Below, in pieces: positions 1 to 6,490 of a stretch of 6,666 nucleotides of DNA; position 1 is the first letter of the stretch, and the number at the start of each line of letters is the position of its first letter. The translations under genes were made by a program, and so were the position numbers. Source of the stretch: Chloroflexota bacterium (GTDB lineage Bacteria > Chloroflexota > UBA6077 > CF-72); contig JAFAPL010000943.1 of NCBI GenBank assembly GCA_019247135.1, positions 1-6,666 of the forward strand, written 5' to 3'. Below the pieces are notes generated by a model. The model did no database searches, was not told where the DNA came from, and was given only the letters and a program-made list of their open reading frames with translations.

Positions 1-661
1 GAAACATCGGCAGACGGAATGGCTGATGCAGTCGATCGCGCGTGGCCTCGGCGAGGAGGTCGGCGCGGCCGCTCGCCAAGGCGGCAACCAGAAGACTCGA
101 CCGCGCGACGTTGAACAGTGCGTCCTCGCGCGCGACTGTCGCGGGCAGGAGGGCACGCGCGTGCACCGTCGTGACAGAGATCTCCGGAATGAAAAGGGCA
201 GCCCGCAACTCCAGGGCAAGCGGCACATTCGAGTACAGCACCTCGCCGCGCTCCGTACGCACGGCGGCGCAGACTCCGCCCGACAGGCAGGGCGTGACGT
301 TGTCGGGGTGGCCCTCCAGCTCCGTCGCAATACGAAGACAGTCGCTCGGGCTGAGCGGGGCACCCAGACAGTGGTTGGCGAGGAGAACCCCGCATACGAT
401 CGCGGCGGCGCTGCTGCCGAGGCCGCGGCTGAACGGGATGCGGTTGGTGCAGCGCAGCTTGAACCCGGGATAGGCCGAGCCGAGCTCATCGAAGACACGC
501 GCCGCGGCGCGCAGGATCAGGTTGTCCGGGTCAGGCCTGCAAGCGCCAGGGACAGCTTCAACTTCATTCCACAGGTCCAGAGCCAGACCGAGGCAGTCGA
601 AGCCAGGGCCAAGGTTCGCGCTCGTCGCGGGCGCCCGCACACGGATCGGAGCTGCGATCAA
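1..661 (-). CDS. thrB: Homoserine kinase, N-terminal two thirds (cut by the left edge)
   Basis: ThrB is a cytoplasmic GHMP-family enzyme that phosphorylates L-homoserine with ATP to O-phospho-L-homoserine, the step before threonine synthase. The visible 220 residues carry the family hallmarks in order: an N-terminal strand with ATSANLGPGFDCLGLALD (residues 12-29), the ATP-binding loop PFSRGLGSSAA (76-86), EGHPDNV (116-122) and DRLHQPFR (209-216). The family is usually about 300 residues long, so the GHMP C-terminal domain lies outside the window. I chose TTG at 661 as the start. It overlaps the TGA of the upstream gene (TTGA), gives a normal short lead-in (MIAAPIRVRAPATS), and no upstream ATG fits. 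The next candidate, GTG at 640, begins at the first conserved strand and looks too short. No clear Shine-Dalgarno precedes the TTG, which fits translational coupling to the J-like gene. Family assignment is firm; the exact start is inferred. Confidence 0.94.
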   Translation of the reverse strand, partial: MIAAPIRVRAPATSANLGPGFDCLGLALDLWNEVEAVPGACRPDPDNLILRAAARVFDELGSAYPGFKLRCTNRIPFSRGLGSSAAAIVCGVLLANHCLGAPLSPSDCLRIATELEGHPDNVTPCLSGGVCAAVRTERGEVLYSNVPLALELRAALFIPEISVTTVHARALLPATVAREDALFNVARSSLLVAALASGRADLLAEATRDRLHQPFRLPMF

Positions 662-1638
662 TGCGGGGTGAATGACGTGGACCAGGACATTTGCTGGTCG
701 TCCGCCTGCGCGAACACCTGGACCTGGACGGGGTAATTGGGGGTCGCGCCGCCGATGTTGAAGCTGATCGTCGCCGCGCCGTTCCCATCTGTCGAGACAG
801 TGCCTGTCGCAGGCCAGCGCTCGTCCGTTGTGCGGTAGTGGACCAGGCTGTAGACAGGCATGTTGGCGGCGGGATGCCCATCTTGACGCAACTTGACGAC
901 GACGTTCTCAACCGTGTTCAGGCCCGGCGTTGGATTGGAGACGTTGATGCTCGAGCCTGCGAAACGATCAGCGACGCCGGGCCGCAAGGTAGGTGTTGGC
1001 GCGGCGGTCGGTACGGCCGTCGCGGCGGGCGCGACGATCGGCCGAGTCGCATTCACCGGGACCACGTTCGAGAGGACGTTCAGCATCGACAGGTTGATCG
1101 AGATCCTGGGAATCAACAGCGCGCCGACCACGACGGCGAGACCAACCACCGTCAACACGACGAGCACGTCTCCCAGACCGGCGTAGCGCGGCTGTACGAC
1201 GTGCCGTGGACGGCGACGGCGCGTCACCCGAGTCGTCGCCTTTGCGCCAGTGCGTACAGGCGTCGGGGGGCCAGGCGAGAACACCTGCGAGGTACGCAAC
1301 CGATCGTATTCGGCGCGACGGTATGGATTGCCGAGCACTTCGTAGGCGACGTTCAGCTGGCGCAGCAGGCTCGGGTCACCGCCATTCCTGCTGAGCCGCG
1401 CAGCTCGGCGGCGATACGTGGTCTGGATCTCGCCGTCGCTGACGGATGGGTCCAGGCCAAGAACGGCATACAGGCCCGGGTCGGCCGGCAGGCGGGGACC
1501 GGGGGCGAGCTCCAGTGCTCGAGTCGCTTCATCGTCGGGGGTGGCGAGCGCCGTCGTGTCAGCCTCTGCCGCCAGGCTGCCGTTCGGAACCGGTTCAGCT
1601 CCGGAGTCGCCGGGCGGGAGGCGCGACACGGCGTTCAT
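658..1638 (-). CDS. Membrane-anchored J-like protein with an Ig-like outer domain (HPD motif lost)
   Basis: This is a 326-residue protein of unknown role. Visible parts in order are a Pro/Ala-rich acidic N-terminus (1-52); a J-domain-like segment (about 56-116) with LYAVLGLDPSVSDGEI, YRRRAARL, and LNVAYEVLGNPYRRAEYDRLR; an Arg-rich stretch (137-146); one membrane helix (about 157-176); a Pro/Thr/Ala stalk (about 195-222); and a C-terminal domain (about 230-326). The last domain has a beta-rich pattern (VVVKLRQDG, GTVSTDGNGAATISF, YPVQVQVF) that suggests a bacterial Ig-like fold. The basic residues before the helix place the J-like part in the cytoplasm and the Ig-like part outside. The HPD tripeptide that J proteins need to stimulate DnaK aligns with S83-R84-N85, so classical co-chaperone activity is unlikely. 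The ATG overlaps the murE stop (ATGA) and has GAGG 7 bases upstream, which favours this start over an earlier ATG inside murE. A scaffold or protein-protein role is my inference. Confidence 0.85.
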   Translation of the reverse strand: MNAVSRLPPGDSGAEPVPNGSLAAEADTTALATPDDEATRALELAPGPRLPADPGLYAVLGLDPSVSDGEIQTTYRRRAARLSRNGGDPSLLRQLNVAYEVLGNPYRRAEYDRLRTSQVFSPGPPTPVRTGAKATTRVTRRRRPRHVVQPRYAGLGDVLVVLTVVGLAVVVGALLIPRISINLSMLNVLSNVVPVNATRPIVAPAATAVPTAAPTPTLRPGVADRFAGSSINVSNPTPGLNTVENVVVKLRQDGHPAANMPVYSLVHYRTTDERWPATGTVSTDGNGAATISFNIGGATPNYPVQVQVFAQADDQQMSWSTSFTPH

Positions 1639-3146
1639 GGTACAGCCTCGACCTTGCCGCTCCCCGGAGCCGCAAAGCCGCGTTCGGCGAGCAGCTCGAG
1701 CGCGACGCGAGCGTCGTTCCATGGCACCCGCTGGTTCTTCACGACCATGCGTTGCTCGTGGCCTTTGCCAGCCAGAAGGACGGCATCACCGGGCTCGGCA
1801 CGGTCCAGTAGCTGGGCGATGGCGACGCGGCGATCAAGCTCGATATTGAACTGCGCGCCATTGCCCGCGCCCGCCGCGATCTCGGCAGCGATGTCAGCCG
1901 GGTTCTCATCGCCAGGATCGTCCGAGCTGATCACGAAGAAATCGGCCTTGCGGGCTGCCAGCTCGCCCATCACCGGACGGTTGGCGAAATCGCGGCCACC
2001 GGCCAGGCCGAAGACGAGCATCACGCGCCGGACTCCGAGCTCGCGGATCGTATCGATCGCCTTTTCGAGAGCCTGCGGCGTGTGCGCGAAATCCACGATG
2101 ACGGAAAAGGGCTGGCCGGCTCGTACCAGGTTCATGCGCCCGGGTACGGGGGCCTGCTGGTGTGCGGCTGCCTGCAGGTCCTGCGGCCCGGCGCCGAAGA
2201 ACGTCGCGGCCGTGTAGGCGGCGAGCCAGTTGGACACGTTGAATCGGCCGACAAGCCGCGTCTCCACTTCGACGTTATCTGGCTGCAAGACGAACCGCGT
2301 CCCTTGCGGCGATAAGCGGACGTTCGCGGCAGTCACGTCGGCGCGTGCGGCCAGACCGTAGGTCCGCACCAGCGCGCGTGTGGCGGCGCGCATCACGGCG
2401 CTATTCGGGTCGTCGGCGTTGAGTACGGCCAGGCCGTCTGGCGGAAGTCGCTCGAAGAGGCGTGCTTTGGCCGCCGCGTACGCCTCGAACGTGCCGTGGA
2501 AGTTCAGGTGCTCTGGGCTCAGGTTCGTGAACACGCCCACGCGGAACTCGGTGCCGCGGACGCGGTCGAGCGCGAGCGCGTGCGAGCTCGTCTCCACAAT
2601 GGCCACCGCGACACCGGCCGAACGCATCTCGGCAAGCGTTCGCTGAATCACAGGCGCTTCGGGCGTCGTATGGTCGACCGCGTTCGGGCGCACGTCGGCG
2701 CCGATCCTGGTATTCACCGTGGTGAGCCAGCCAGTGCGCAGGCCGTGCGCTTCGAGAATGGCGCTCAGCAAGTGGGTAGTCGAGGTCTTGCCGTCCGTGC
2801 CGGTGATCCCGACAACCGGCAAGCCCTTCGAAGGGTGGCCGTAGAACGCGGCGGAGAGATCGGCGAGCGCTTCGCGCGCGTTCTGTACGCGGATCACGGG
2901 CACGGTCGTGTCCACGACAGCTTCCGTGGCGACTGCGGCGGCCTGGCGGCGCAGCGCGTCAGGCACGAATTCGAGACCGTTGCGTTGCAGCCCTGGGACG
3001 GCGACGAACAGATCGCCCGGCTCGACGACGCGCGAGTCCTGCGTCACGCCAGTGATGAGTGTGTGAGCATCTCCACGCGCCAGTACGGCGCCCGGTAGCT
3101 CGGCAATCAGCGCGGCGAGCGAGATAGCGCTCGGTGACCAGGGCAT
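1635..3146 (-). CDS. murE: UDP-N-acetylmuramyl-tripeptide synthetase (Mur ligase), probably not DAP-specific
   Basis: MurE ligates a diamino acid to UDP-MurNAc-L-Ala-D-Glu using ATP, in the cytoplasmic phase of peptidoglycan synthesis. The 503-residue length is normal for the family. Visible motifs are TQDSRVVEPGDLFVA (35-49, UDP-binding N domain), the P-loop GITGTDGKTST (113-123), HTTPE (159-163), ETSSHAL (185-191), HLNFHGTFEAYAAAKARLF (213-231, with K227 the likely carbamylated lysine), DFAHTPQAL (352-360) and FGLAGGRDFANRPVMGE (379-395). The specificity loop reads SSDDPGDENP (407-416). DAP-adding enzymes have DNPR there, so the DAP-contacting Arg is missing; L-lysine or L-ornithine is more likely (inference). 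The start is ATG 3146, with AAGAAG directly before it; a longer frame to 3203 would run into uvrC and adds no conserved sequence. It is first in a unit with the J-like gene (ATGA overlap) and thrB, and diverges from uvrC across 20 bp. Confidence 0.96.
   Translation of the reverse strand: MPWSPSAISLAALIAELPGAVLARGDAHTLITGVTQDSRVVEPGDLFVAVPGLQRNGLEFVPDALRRQAAAVATEAVVDTTVPVIRVQNAREALADLSAAFYGHPSKGLPVVGITGTDGKTSTTHLLSAILEAHGLRTGWLTTVNTRIGADVRPNAVDHTTPEAPVIQRTLAEMRSAGVAVAIVETSSHALALDRVRGTEFRVGVFTNLSPEHLNFHGTFEAYAAAKARLFERLPPDGLAVLNADDPNSAVMRAATRALVRTYGLAARADVTAANVRLSPQGTRFVLQPDNVEVETRLVGRFNVSNWLAAYTAATFFGAGPQDLQAAAHQQAPVPGRMNLVRAGQPFSVIVDFAHTPQALEKAIDTIRELGVRRVMLVFGLAGGRDFANRPVMGELAARKADFFVISSDDPGDENPADIAAEIAAGAGNGAQFNIELDRRVAIAQLLDRAEPGDAVLLAGKGHEQRMVVKNQRVPWNDARVALELLAERGFAAPGSGKVEAVP
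1646..1649 (-). promoter_or_regulatory. Shine-Dalgarno (GAGG) of the J-like gene, inside the end of murE
   Basis: GAGG on the minus strand lies 7 bases before the ATG at 1638, within the last codons of murE. It selects this ATG over the in-frame ATG at 1722. It is the clearest ribosome binding site in the minus-strand unit. Confidence 0.55.
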
Positions 3147-3166
3147 CTTCTTACAATTTACGCGCG
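3147..3166. promoter_or_regulatory. Compact bidirectional promoter region between murE and uvrC
   Basis: Only 20 bases separate the two divergent ATGs. The centre is an AT-rich patch in otherwise GC-rich DNA. On the plus strand TACAAT (3152-3157) matches the -10 consensus at 5 of 6 positions and ends 9 bases before the uvrC ATG. On the minus strand TAAATT (3160-3155) matches at 4 of 6 and ends 8 bases before the murE ATG. The two hexamers overlap in TACAATTTA. At the usual distance, transcription would begin at or very near each start codon, so both messages may be leaderless or nearly so. I see no convincing -35 element for either direction; any would lie inside the opposite gene. The promoter call is inference from position and composition. 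Confidence 0.5.
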
Positions 3167-5119
3167 ATGCTCGAGACCAGCCCGTCGCCGCACGGCGTCC
3201 CAATCGAGGAACAACTGGCGCGCCTGCCGGACCAACCGGGCGTCTACAAGTTTTACGACGCGAAGGGCAACCTGCTGTACGTCGGCAAGGCCAAATCGCT
3301 CCGCAACCGTGTGCGCTCGTACTTCCTCAAGACTGCCACGCTCGAGCCACACAAACGCCAGATGGTGACGGAGATCGCCGACATTCAGTACCTCCTCGCC
3401 GAGACACCCACGCAAGCCCTGCACTTCGAAGCGGATCTCGTGCGTAGCGAGCGACCCCGCTACAACGTCAAGCTTCGGGATGACAAGCACTACCCGTATA
3501 TTCGCATCAACATCCAGGATGCGTGGCCAAAGACGATGGTGGCGCGGCGCATGCAGCGCGATGGCGCGCGCTATTTCGGGCCGTTTACGGATGCGACATC
3601 GGTACGGCAAACACTGGACACCATCAACCGGCTGTTTCCACACATCTTGTGCAACCGGGTGATTACAGGCAACGATCCGCGCGCGTGTCTTTACTACCAC
3701 ATTAAACGCTGTCCCGCGCCGTGTATCGGTGCAATCAATAACGAGGATTATCGGCAGATCGTCGACCAGATGATCTCTTTTCTCGACGGTAAGTCGGACG
3801 GCGTTCTCAAAGACATGCGCCAGGACATGGAGCAAGCGGCGGAAGCGCTCGAGTTCGAGCGCGCAGCCGACCTCCGCGATCGCATCCGTGCGGCCGAACG
3901 CGTGGTTACCCAGCAGCAGATCGTCTACTCGTCGATGGCCGACCAGGACGTGGTCGGCGTCTACTCACAGGGTCTCTACTCGTGCGTCCAGGTGTTTCTC
4001 ATCCGGGGTGGCCGGTTGGTCGGACGCGAGCATTTCGTTCTCGAAGCCCAGGGCGAAGAGACCGCCGGCGAGATCCTGTGGTCGTTCTTGATCCAGTACT
4101 ACAGCCAGTCTTCGGACATCCCGACCGAGGTGGTGCTGCCGGCGGAGGTGGACGATCCCGACGCGATGCGGGTATGGCTGACGGATCGGCGAGCGGAGAA
4201 TGGAGCGAGCTCACGTAAGCGAGTAAGAATCAGCGCACCGAAACTCGGCGAGAACCGCAAGCTGATCGAGCTGGCCACCGAGAACGCGAAAGAAGTCCTC
4301 GAAAAGCTGCAGCAGCAATGGCTCGCCGACGAAGCACGCACGACCGGGGCGGTCGTCGAGCTGCAGGAGCTTCTGGACCTGCCACAGTTGCCGCATCGAA
4401 TCGAGTGTTACGACGTCTCGCACGTTCAGGGCACCAATCAGGTCGCGAGCATGGTGGTGTTCGAGAACGGGCAGCCGCGACGGTCCGCATACCGCCGTTT
4501 CAAGATCAAGCACGACTACGGCAACAACGACACGCTCAGCATGCAAGAGGTCATCGGCCGGCGCTTTCGTCGCGCCTTGACAGGCCAATTGCGACGCGCG
4601 GGCGAGCAGGACTCCTGGGAGAACGGCGGCGATTCAGCCGACGACGGGTCCGTCGAGCCCGAGGGCGGGTGGGCAGAAATGCCTGACCTGGTGATCATCG
4701 ACGGCGGAAAGGGTCAGCTGAACGCCGCGCTCGAGATCCTCGACACGATGGAGGTGACCGAGCTGCCGGTGGTCGGCCTGGCCAAGGAAAACGAGGAAGT
4801 CTTCGTGCGCGACCGTGCAACGGGGCGAGCCGCGGCCGCGCCTGTCATCCTGCCGCGCACCTCACAGGCGATGTTTCTCGTCCAGCGGATACGCGATGAG
4901 GCGCATCGCTTCGCGATCACCTACCACCGCGCGGTGCGCGGGCGAACTGGACTGCGCTCCGCCCTGGACGAGGTGGAGGGCATCGGCCCGAAGCGCAAAC
5001 GCGAGCTGCTGCGACGCTTCGGTTCGGTACGCGGCATCCGCGCCGCCACACTCGAGGAGCTCGCCGCCGTGCCAGGTATGACCCTCAAGCAGGCACGCGT
5101 GGTGAAGTCGAGCCTGTAG
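3167..5119 (+). CDS. uvrC: UvrABC excinuclease subunit C
   Basis: UvrC makes both incisions around a lesion after UvrA and UvrB have located it. At 650 residues it is complete. The GIY-YIG nuclease (about 23-100) has GVY at 25-27, YVG at 38-40 and Glu88, for the 3' cut. Four cysteines (C162, C174, C182, C186) have the C-x11-C-x7-C-x3-C spacing of the Fe-S cluster reported in E. coli UvrC. The UVR helix pair that binds UvrB spans about 215-247. The RNase H-like nuclease for the 5' cut has D416 (YDVSHVQG), D455, D512 (IDGGKGQ) and H580 (RDEAHRF), the expected catalytic set. A helix-hairpin-helix region closes the protein (about 598-648). An acidic insert (480-499) separates two catalytic blocks. 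I chose ATG 3167 because the frame from 3134 only adds residues antisense to murE. There is no Shine-Dalgarno, which is consistent with a leaderless message. Confidence 0.98.
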   Translation: MLETSPSPHGVPIEEQLARLPDQPGVYKFYDAKGNLLYVGKAKSLRNRVRSYFLKTATLEPHKRQMVTEIADIQYLLAETPTQALHFEADLVRSERPRYNVKLRDDKHYPYIRINIQDAWPKTMVARRMQRDGARYFGPFTDATSVRQTLDTINRLFPHILCNRVITGNDPRACLYYHIKRCPAPCIGAINNEDYRQIVDQMISFLDGKSDGVLKDMRQDMEQAAEALEFERAADLRDRIRAAERVVTQQQIVYSSMADQDVVGVYSQGLYSCVQVFLIRGGRLVGREHFVLEAQGEETAGEILWSFLIQYYSQSSDIPTEVVLPAEVDDPDAMRVWLTDRRAENGASSRKRVRISAPKLGENRKLIELATENAKEVLEKLQQQWLADEARTTGAVVELQELLDLPQLPHRIECYDVSHVQGTNQVASMVVFENGQPRRSAYRRFKIKHDYGNNDTLSMQEVIGRRFRRALTGQLRRAGEQDSWENGGDSADDGSVEPEGGWAEMPDLVIIDGGKGQLNAALEILDTMEVTELPVVGLAKENEEVFVRDRATGRAAAAPVILPRTSQAMFLVQRIRDEAHRFAITYHRAVRGRTGLRSALDEVEGIGPKRKRELLRRFGSVRGIRAATLEELAAVPGMTLKQARVVKSSL

Positions 5120-5164
5120 TTCTTTGGGCAGCCGACGCTCACGGGGTACGCTTAGGGCGCGTAT

Positions 5165-5359
5165 ATGGTGGTGCTGCTGCACGGAGCTCTGGGCGGATGG
5201 GACGAACTTGTCATAGCGGTCGTCGCGTTCGCGGTCTTGTGGGTTGCGGTGAAAATCGCGGGCCGCAAGTCGGCTGGCGACACCGACATAGACGAGGATG
5301 AGACCGAGCCTGCTGAACCGGCCGAGGTCGCGAAACCACCGGCGAGTCACGTTGGCTAG
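5165..5359 (+). CDS. Small single-pass membrane protein with an acidic tail
   Basis: This is a 64-residue predicted protein that I do not recognise. Residues about 14-32 (LVIAVVAFAVLWVAVKIAG) form one hydrophobic helix. Next come a short basic patch (GRKS) and a tail rich in Asp, Glu and Pro (about 39-58, including DTDIDEDETEPAEP). The basic residues after the helix suggest that the acidic tail is cytoplasmic. It starts 45 bases after the uvrC stop and ends 8 bases into the start of the lipoprotein gene, so it is probably co-transcribed with one or both. A helix followed by a charged tail is unlike the Arg-rich composition of spurious frames in this DNA, which supports it being real. No clear Shine-Dalgarno precedes the ATG. 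A chance frame cannot be excluded. Confidence 0.6.
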   Translation: MVVLLHGALGGWDELVIAVVAFAVLWVAVKIAGRKSAGDTDIDEDETEPAEPAEVAKPPASHVG

Positions 5360-6404
5360 CGCGCGACTCAATGCGGTCGTTCGCCTGGGAGTCGCGGGCT
5401 GCATGGCAGCGGTGCTGCTGCTGGGCGGCTGCCAGATTCTGAATCGGTCGAACGCAGGCGACAACCTGCAGGGCCACATCGCCTGGCCAAAGGACGGCGA
5501 TTTGTGGACCTACGATCTGGCCACCAAACAGTCGCAGCGGATCACGAATCTCCCCTCAGGCGCGGCCGTAACCGGAGCGAGCTGGTCGCCGGACGGGGCG
5601 CGGGTCGTGTACGCGCAGTTCTGGCGCCGACCCAACGAGCGACAGAGCGGAGCCGACCTTTTCGTCGCGAACGCGGACGGATCCAATCCACAAGTCTTCG
5701 CCGAGCGTGACGCGCCCAATACGGTGCTCGAGGCGCCCGAATGGTCGACCAGCGGCCGAGTGACGTATACGGTGCGGCGCGTCAGCAACGCACGCGAGTC
5801 GACATCGATCGTTCGCCAGCAGGAAGGCGGCCAACCCGAGGTGCTGGTGGACAACGGGCTTAGCCCGGGCATGGCACCCGACGAGTCGAGCCTGGTTTAC
5901 GTCCGCACAACGCAGAACGGTCAGCAGCTGATGAAGAAGACCATCGGTCAAGAAGGGGACGGCTGTGCGCTGCTGTCCGACCAGGTGTTTCAGTACATCA
6001 GCCTGCCTCGCATCGCGCCGGACTCCACCCGCGTGGCGTTCGGCGGGAGCGGCGAGCCGAACATGGATAAGCAGAGCGGCTGTGGCGGCGACCCACACTC
6101 CAGGCCGAGCGCGGCATCCGAGTTCGGTTCGCCCGTGCTTGCGCTGGCCGCGCTCATCGGGCCCGACGTGGCCGAAGCGCACGGCCTGCCTGCCGACATC
6201 TGGTCGATGAACCTGGATGGCAGCAACATGCAGCGCATCGCCGACATCAAGGACGACGATCCGTCGGTCGCGTGGTCGCCGGACGGGTCGCGGCTCGCGA
6301 TCTTTGGGGTTGCCGCGCTGTATGTCAGTGATCTCAAAGGTGGCTCACCGGCCAAGCTCGTCGATCAAGGCGGGTACGGCGGCCTCGACTGGACCACACG
6401 TTAG
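5352..6404 (+). CDS. TolB-like beta-propeller lipoprotein
   Basis: This is a predicted secreted lipoprotein whose substrate or partner is unknown. From the TTG start it has 350 residues: a signal peptide (RLGVAGCMAAVLLLGG) with lipobox L24-G25-G26-C27, then repeated TolB/WD40-type blades. Blades are visible near 50-87 (DLWTYDL..., SWSPDGARVVY), 102-140 (DLFVANADGSNP), 150-185, 192-232, 282-319 (DIWSMNLDGSNM, AWSPDGSRLAIFG) and 322-350. An insert of about 49 residues (233-281), with SGCGGD and a hydrophobic run LALAALIG, interrupts the regular pattern. The TolB N-terminal domain is absent and no tol or pal genes are nearby, so this is not classical TolB. The start is uncertain. TTG 5352 gives a normal 26-residue signal peptide and an 8-base overlap with the small membrane gene. 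ATG 5298 would give a 44-residue signal region and a 62-base overlap. Confidence 0.88.
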   Translation: MASARLNAVVRLGVAGCMAAVLLLGGCQILNRSNAGDNLQGHIAWPKDGDLWTYDLATKQSQRITNLPSGAAVTGASWSPDGARVVYAQFWRRPNERQSGADLFVANADGSNPQVFAERDAPNTVLEAPEWSTSGRVTYTVRRVSNARESTSIVRQQEGGQPEVLVDNGLSPGMAPDESSLVYVRTTQNGQQLMKKTIGQEGDGCALLSDQVFQYISLPRIAPDSTRVAFGGSGEPNMDKQSGCGGDPHSRPSAASEFGSPVLALAALIGPDVAEAHGLPADIWSMNLDGSNMQRIADIKDDDPSVAWSPDGSRLAIFGVAALYVSDLKGGSPAKLVDQGGYGGLDWTTR

Positions 6405-6416
6405 GGCATGATTCCC

Positions 6417-6435
6417 GAGACTCTCGCGAGGTCTT
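6417..6435 (+). terminator. Weak hairpin after the lipoprotein stop, possible terminator
   Basis: GAGAC (6417-6421) can pair with GTCTT (6431-6435, with one G-U pair), and CT/AG extends the stem around a CGCG loop with one bulged T. It sits 13 bases after the lipoprotein stop, where a terminator is expected. The T-run that intrinsic terminators need is missing, so it may be chance or part of a factor-dependent end. Confidence 0.2.
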
Positions 6436-6474
6436 CGTTGGCCTGGCGGGCTGGCGCAGCGACTGCCGTGTTGT

Positions 6475-6490
6475 TCAACTTGCAAGTTGA
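6475..6490. repeat. Perfect 16-bp palindrome (TCAACTTGCAAGTTGA)
   Basis: This sequence equals its own reverse complement over 16 bases and stands out as AT-richer than its surroundings. It lies midway between the convergent lipoprotein and coaE genes. As RNA it could form only a 6-bp stem with a TGCA loop and has no T-tract, so it is a poor terminator. The dyad looks like a binding site for a dimeric helix-turn-helix regulator, but no promoter or target gene is evident here. Function unknown. Confidence 0.45.

Noticed and set aside
26..736. Plus-strand open frames opposite thrB
   Set aside because: The minus strand encodes clear homoserine kinase motifs across the same stretch, so these are shadows.
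564..911. Minus-strand open frame overlapping the thrB/J-like junction
   Set aside because: It is out of frame with both recognised genes and Ser/Arg-rich. The thrB frame is identified by its motifs, although its start is TTG.
691..2217. Plus-strand open frame of 508 codons
   Set aside because: It is antisense to the J-like gene and murE, is Arg-rich and has no recognisable domain; it is a typical shadow frame in GC-rich DNA.
3121..3166. Possible LexA/SOS operator in front of uvrC
   Set aside because: I looked for a damage-box dyad because of the uvrC role. Only a short GGTGACC pseudo-dyad is present, with no match to a known SOS box.
3134..3203. Longer starts for uvrC (3134) and murE (3203)
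   Set aside because: They would make the two genes overlap head to head and add residues with no family similarity; the inner ATGs give normal N-termini.
5124..5152. Possible promoter TTGGGC-N17-TACGCT before the small membrane gene
   Set aside because: Spacing is right, but each hexamer matches only 3 of 6 consensus bases, which is expected by chance; co-transcription with uvrC is as likely.
4862..5479. Minus-strand open frame of 205 codons opposite the end of uvrC
   Set aside because: It is antisense to the UvrC helix-hairpin-helix region and the small membrane gene, with no domain visible.
5556..6182. Minus-strand open frame of 208 codons opposite the lipoprotein gene
   Set aside because: It is antisense to well-formed propeller repeats and has shadow-like composition.
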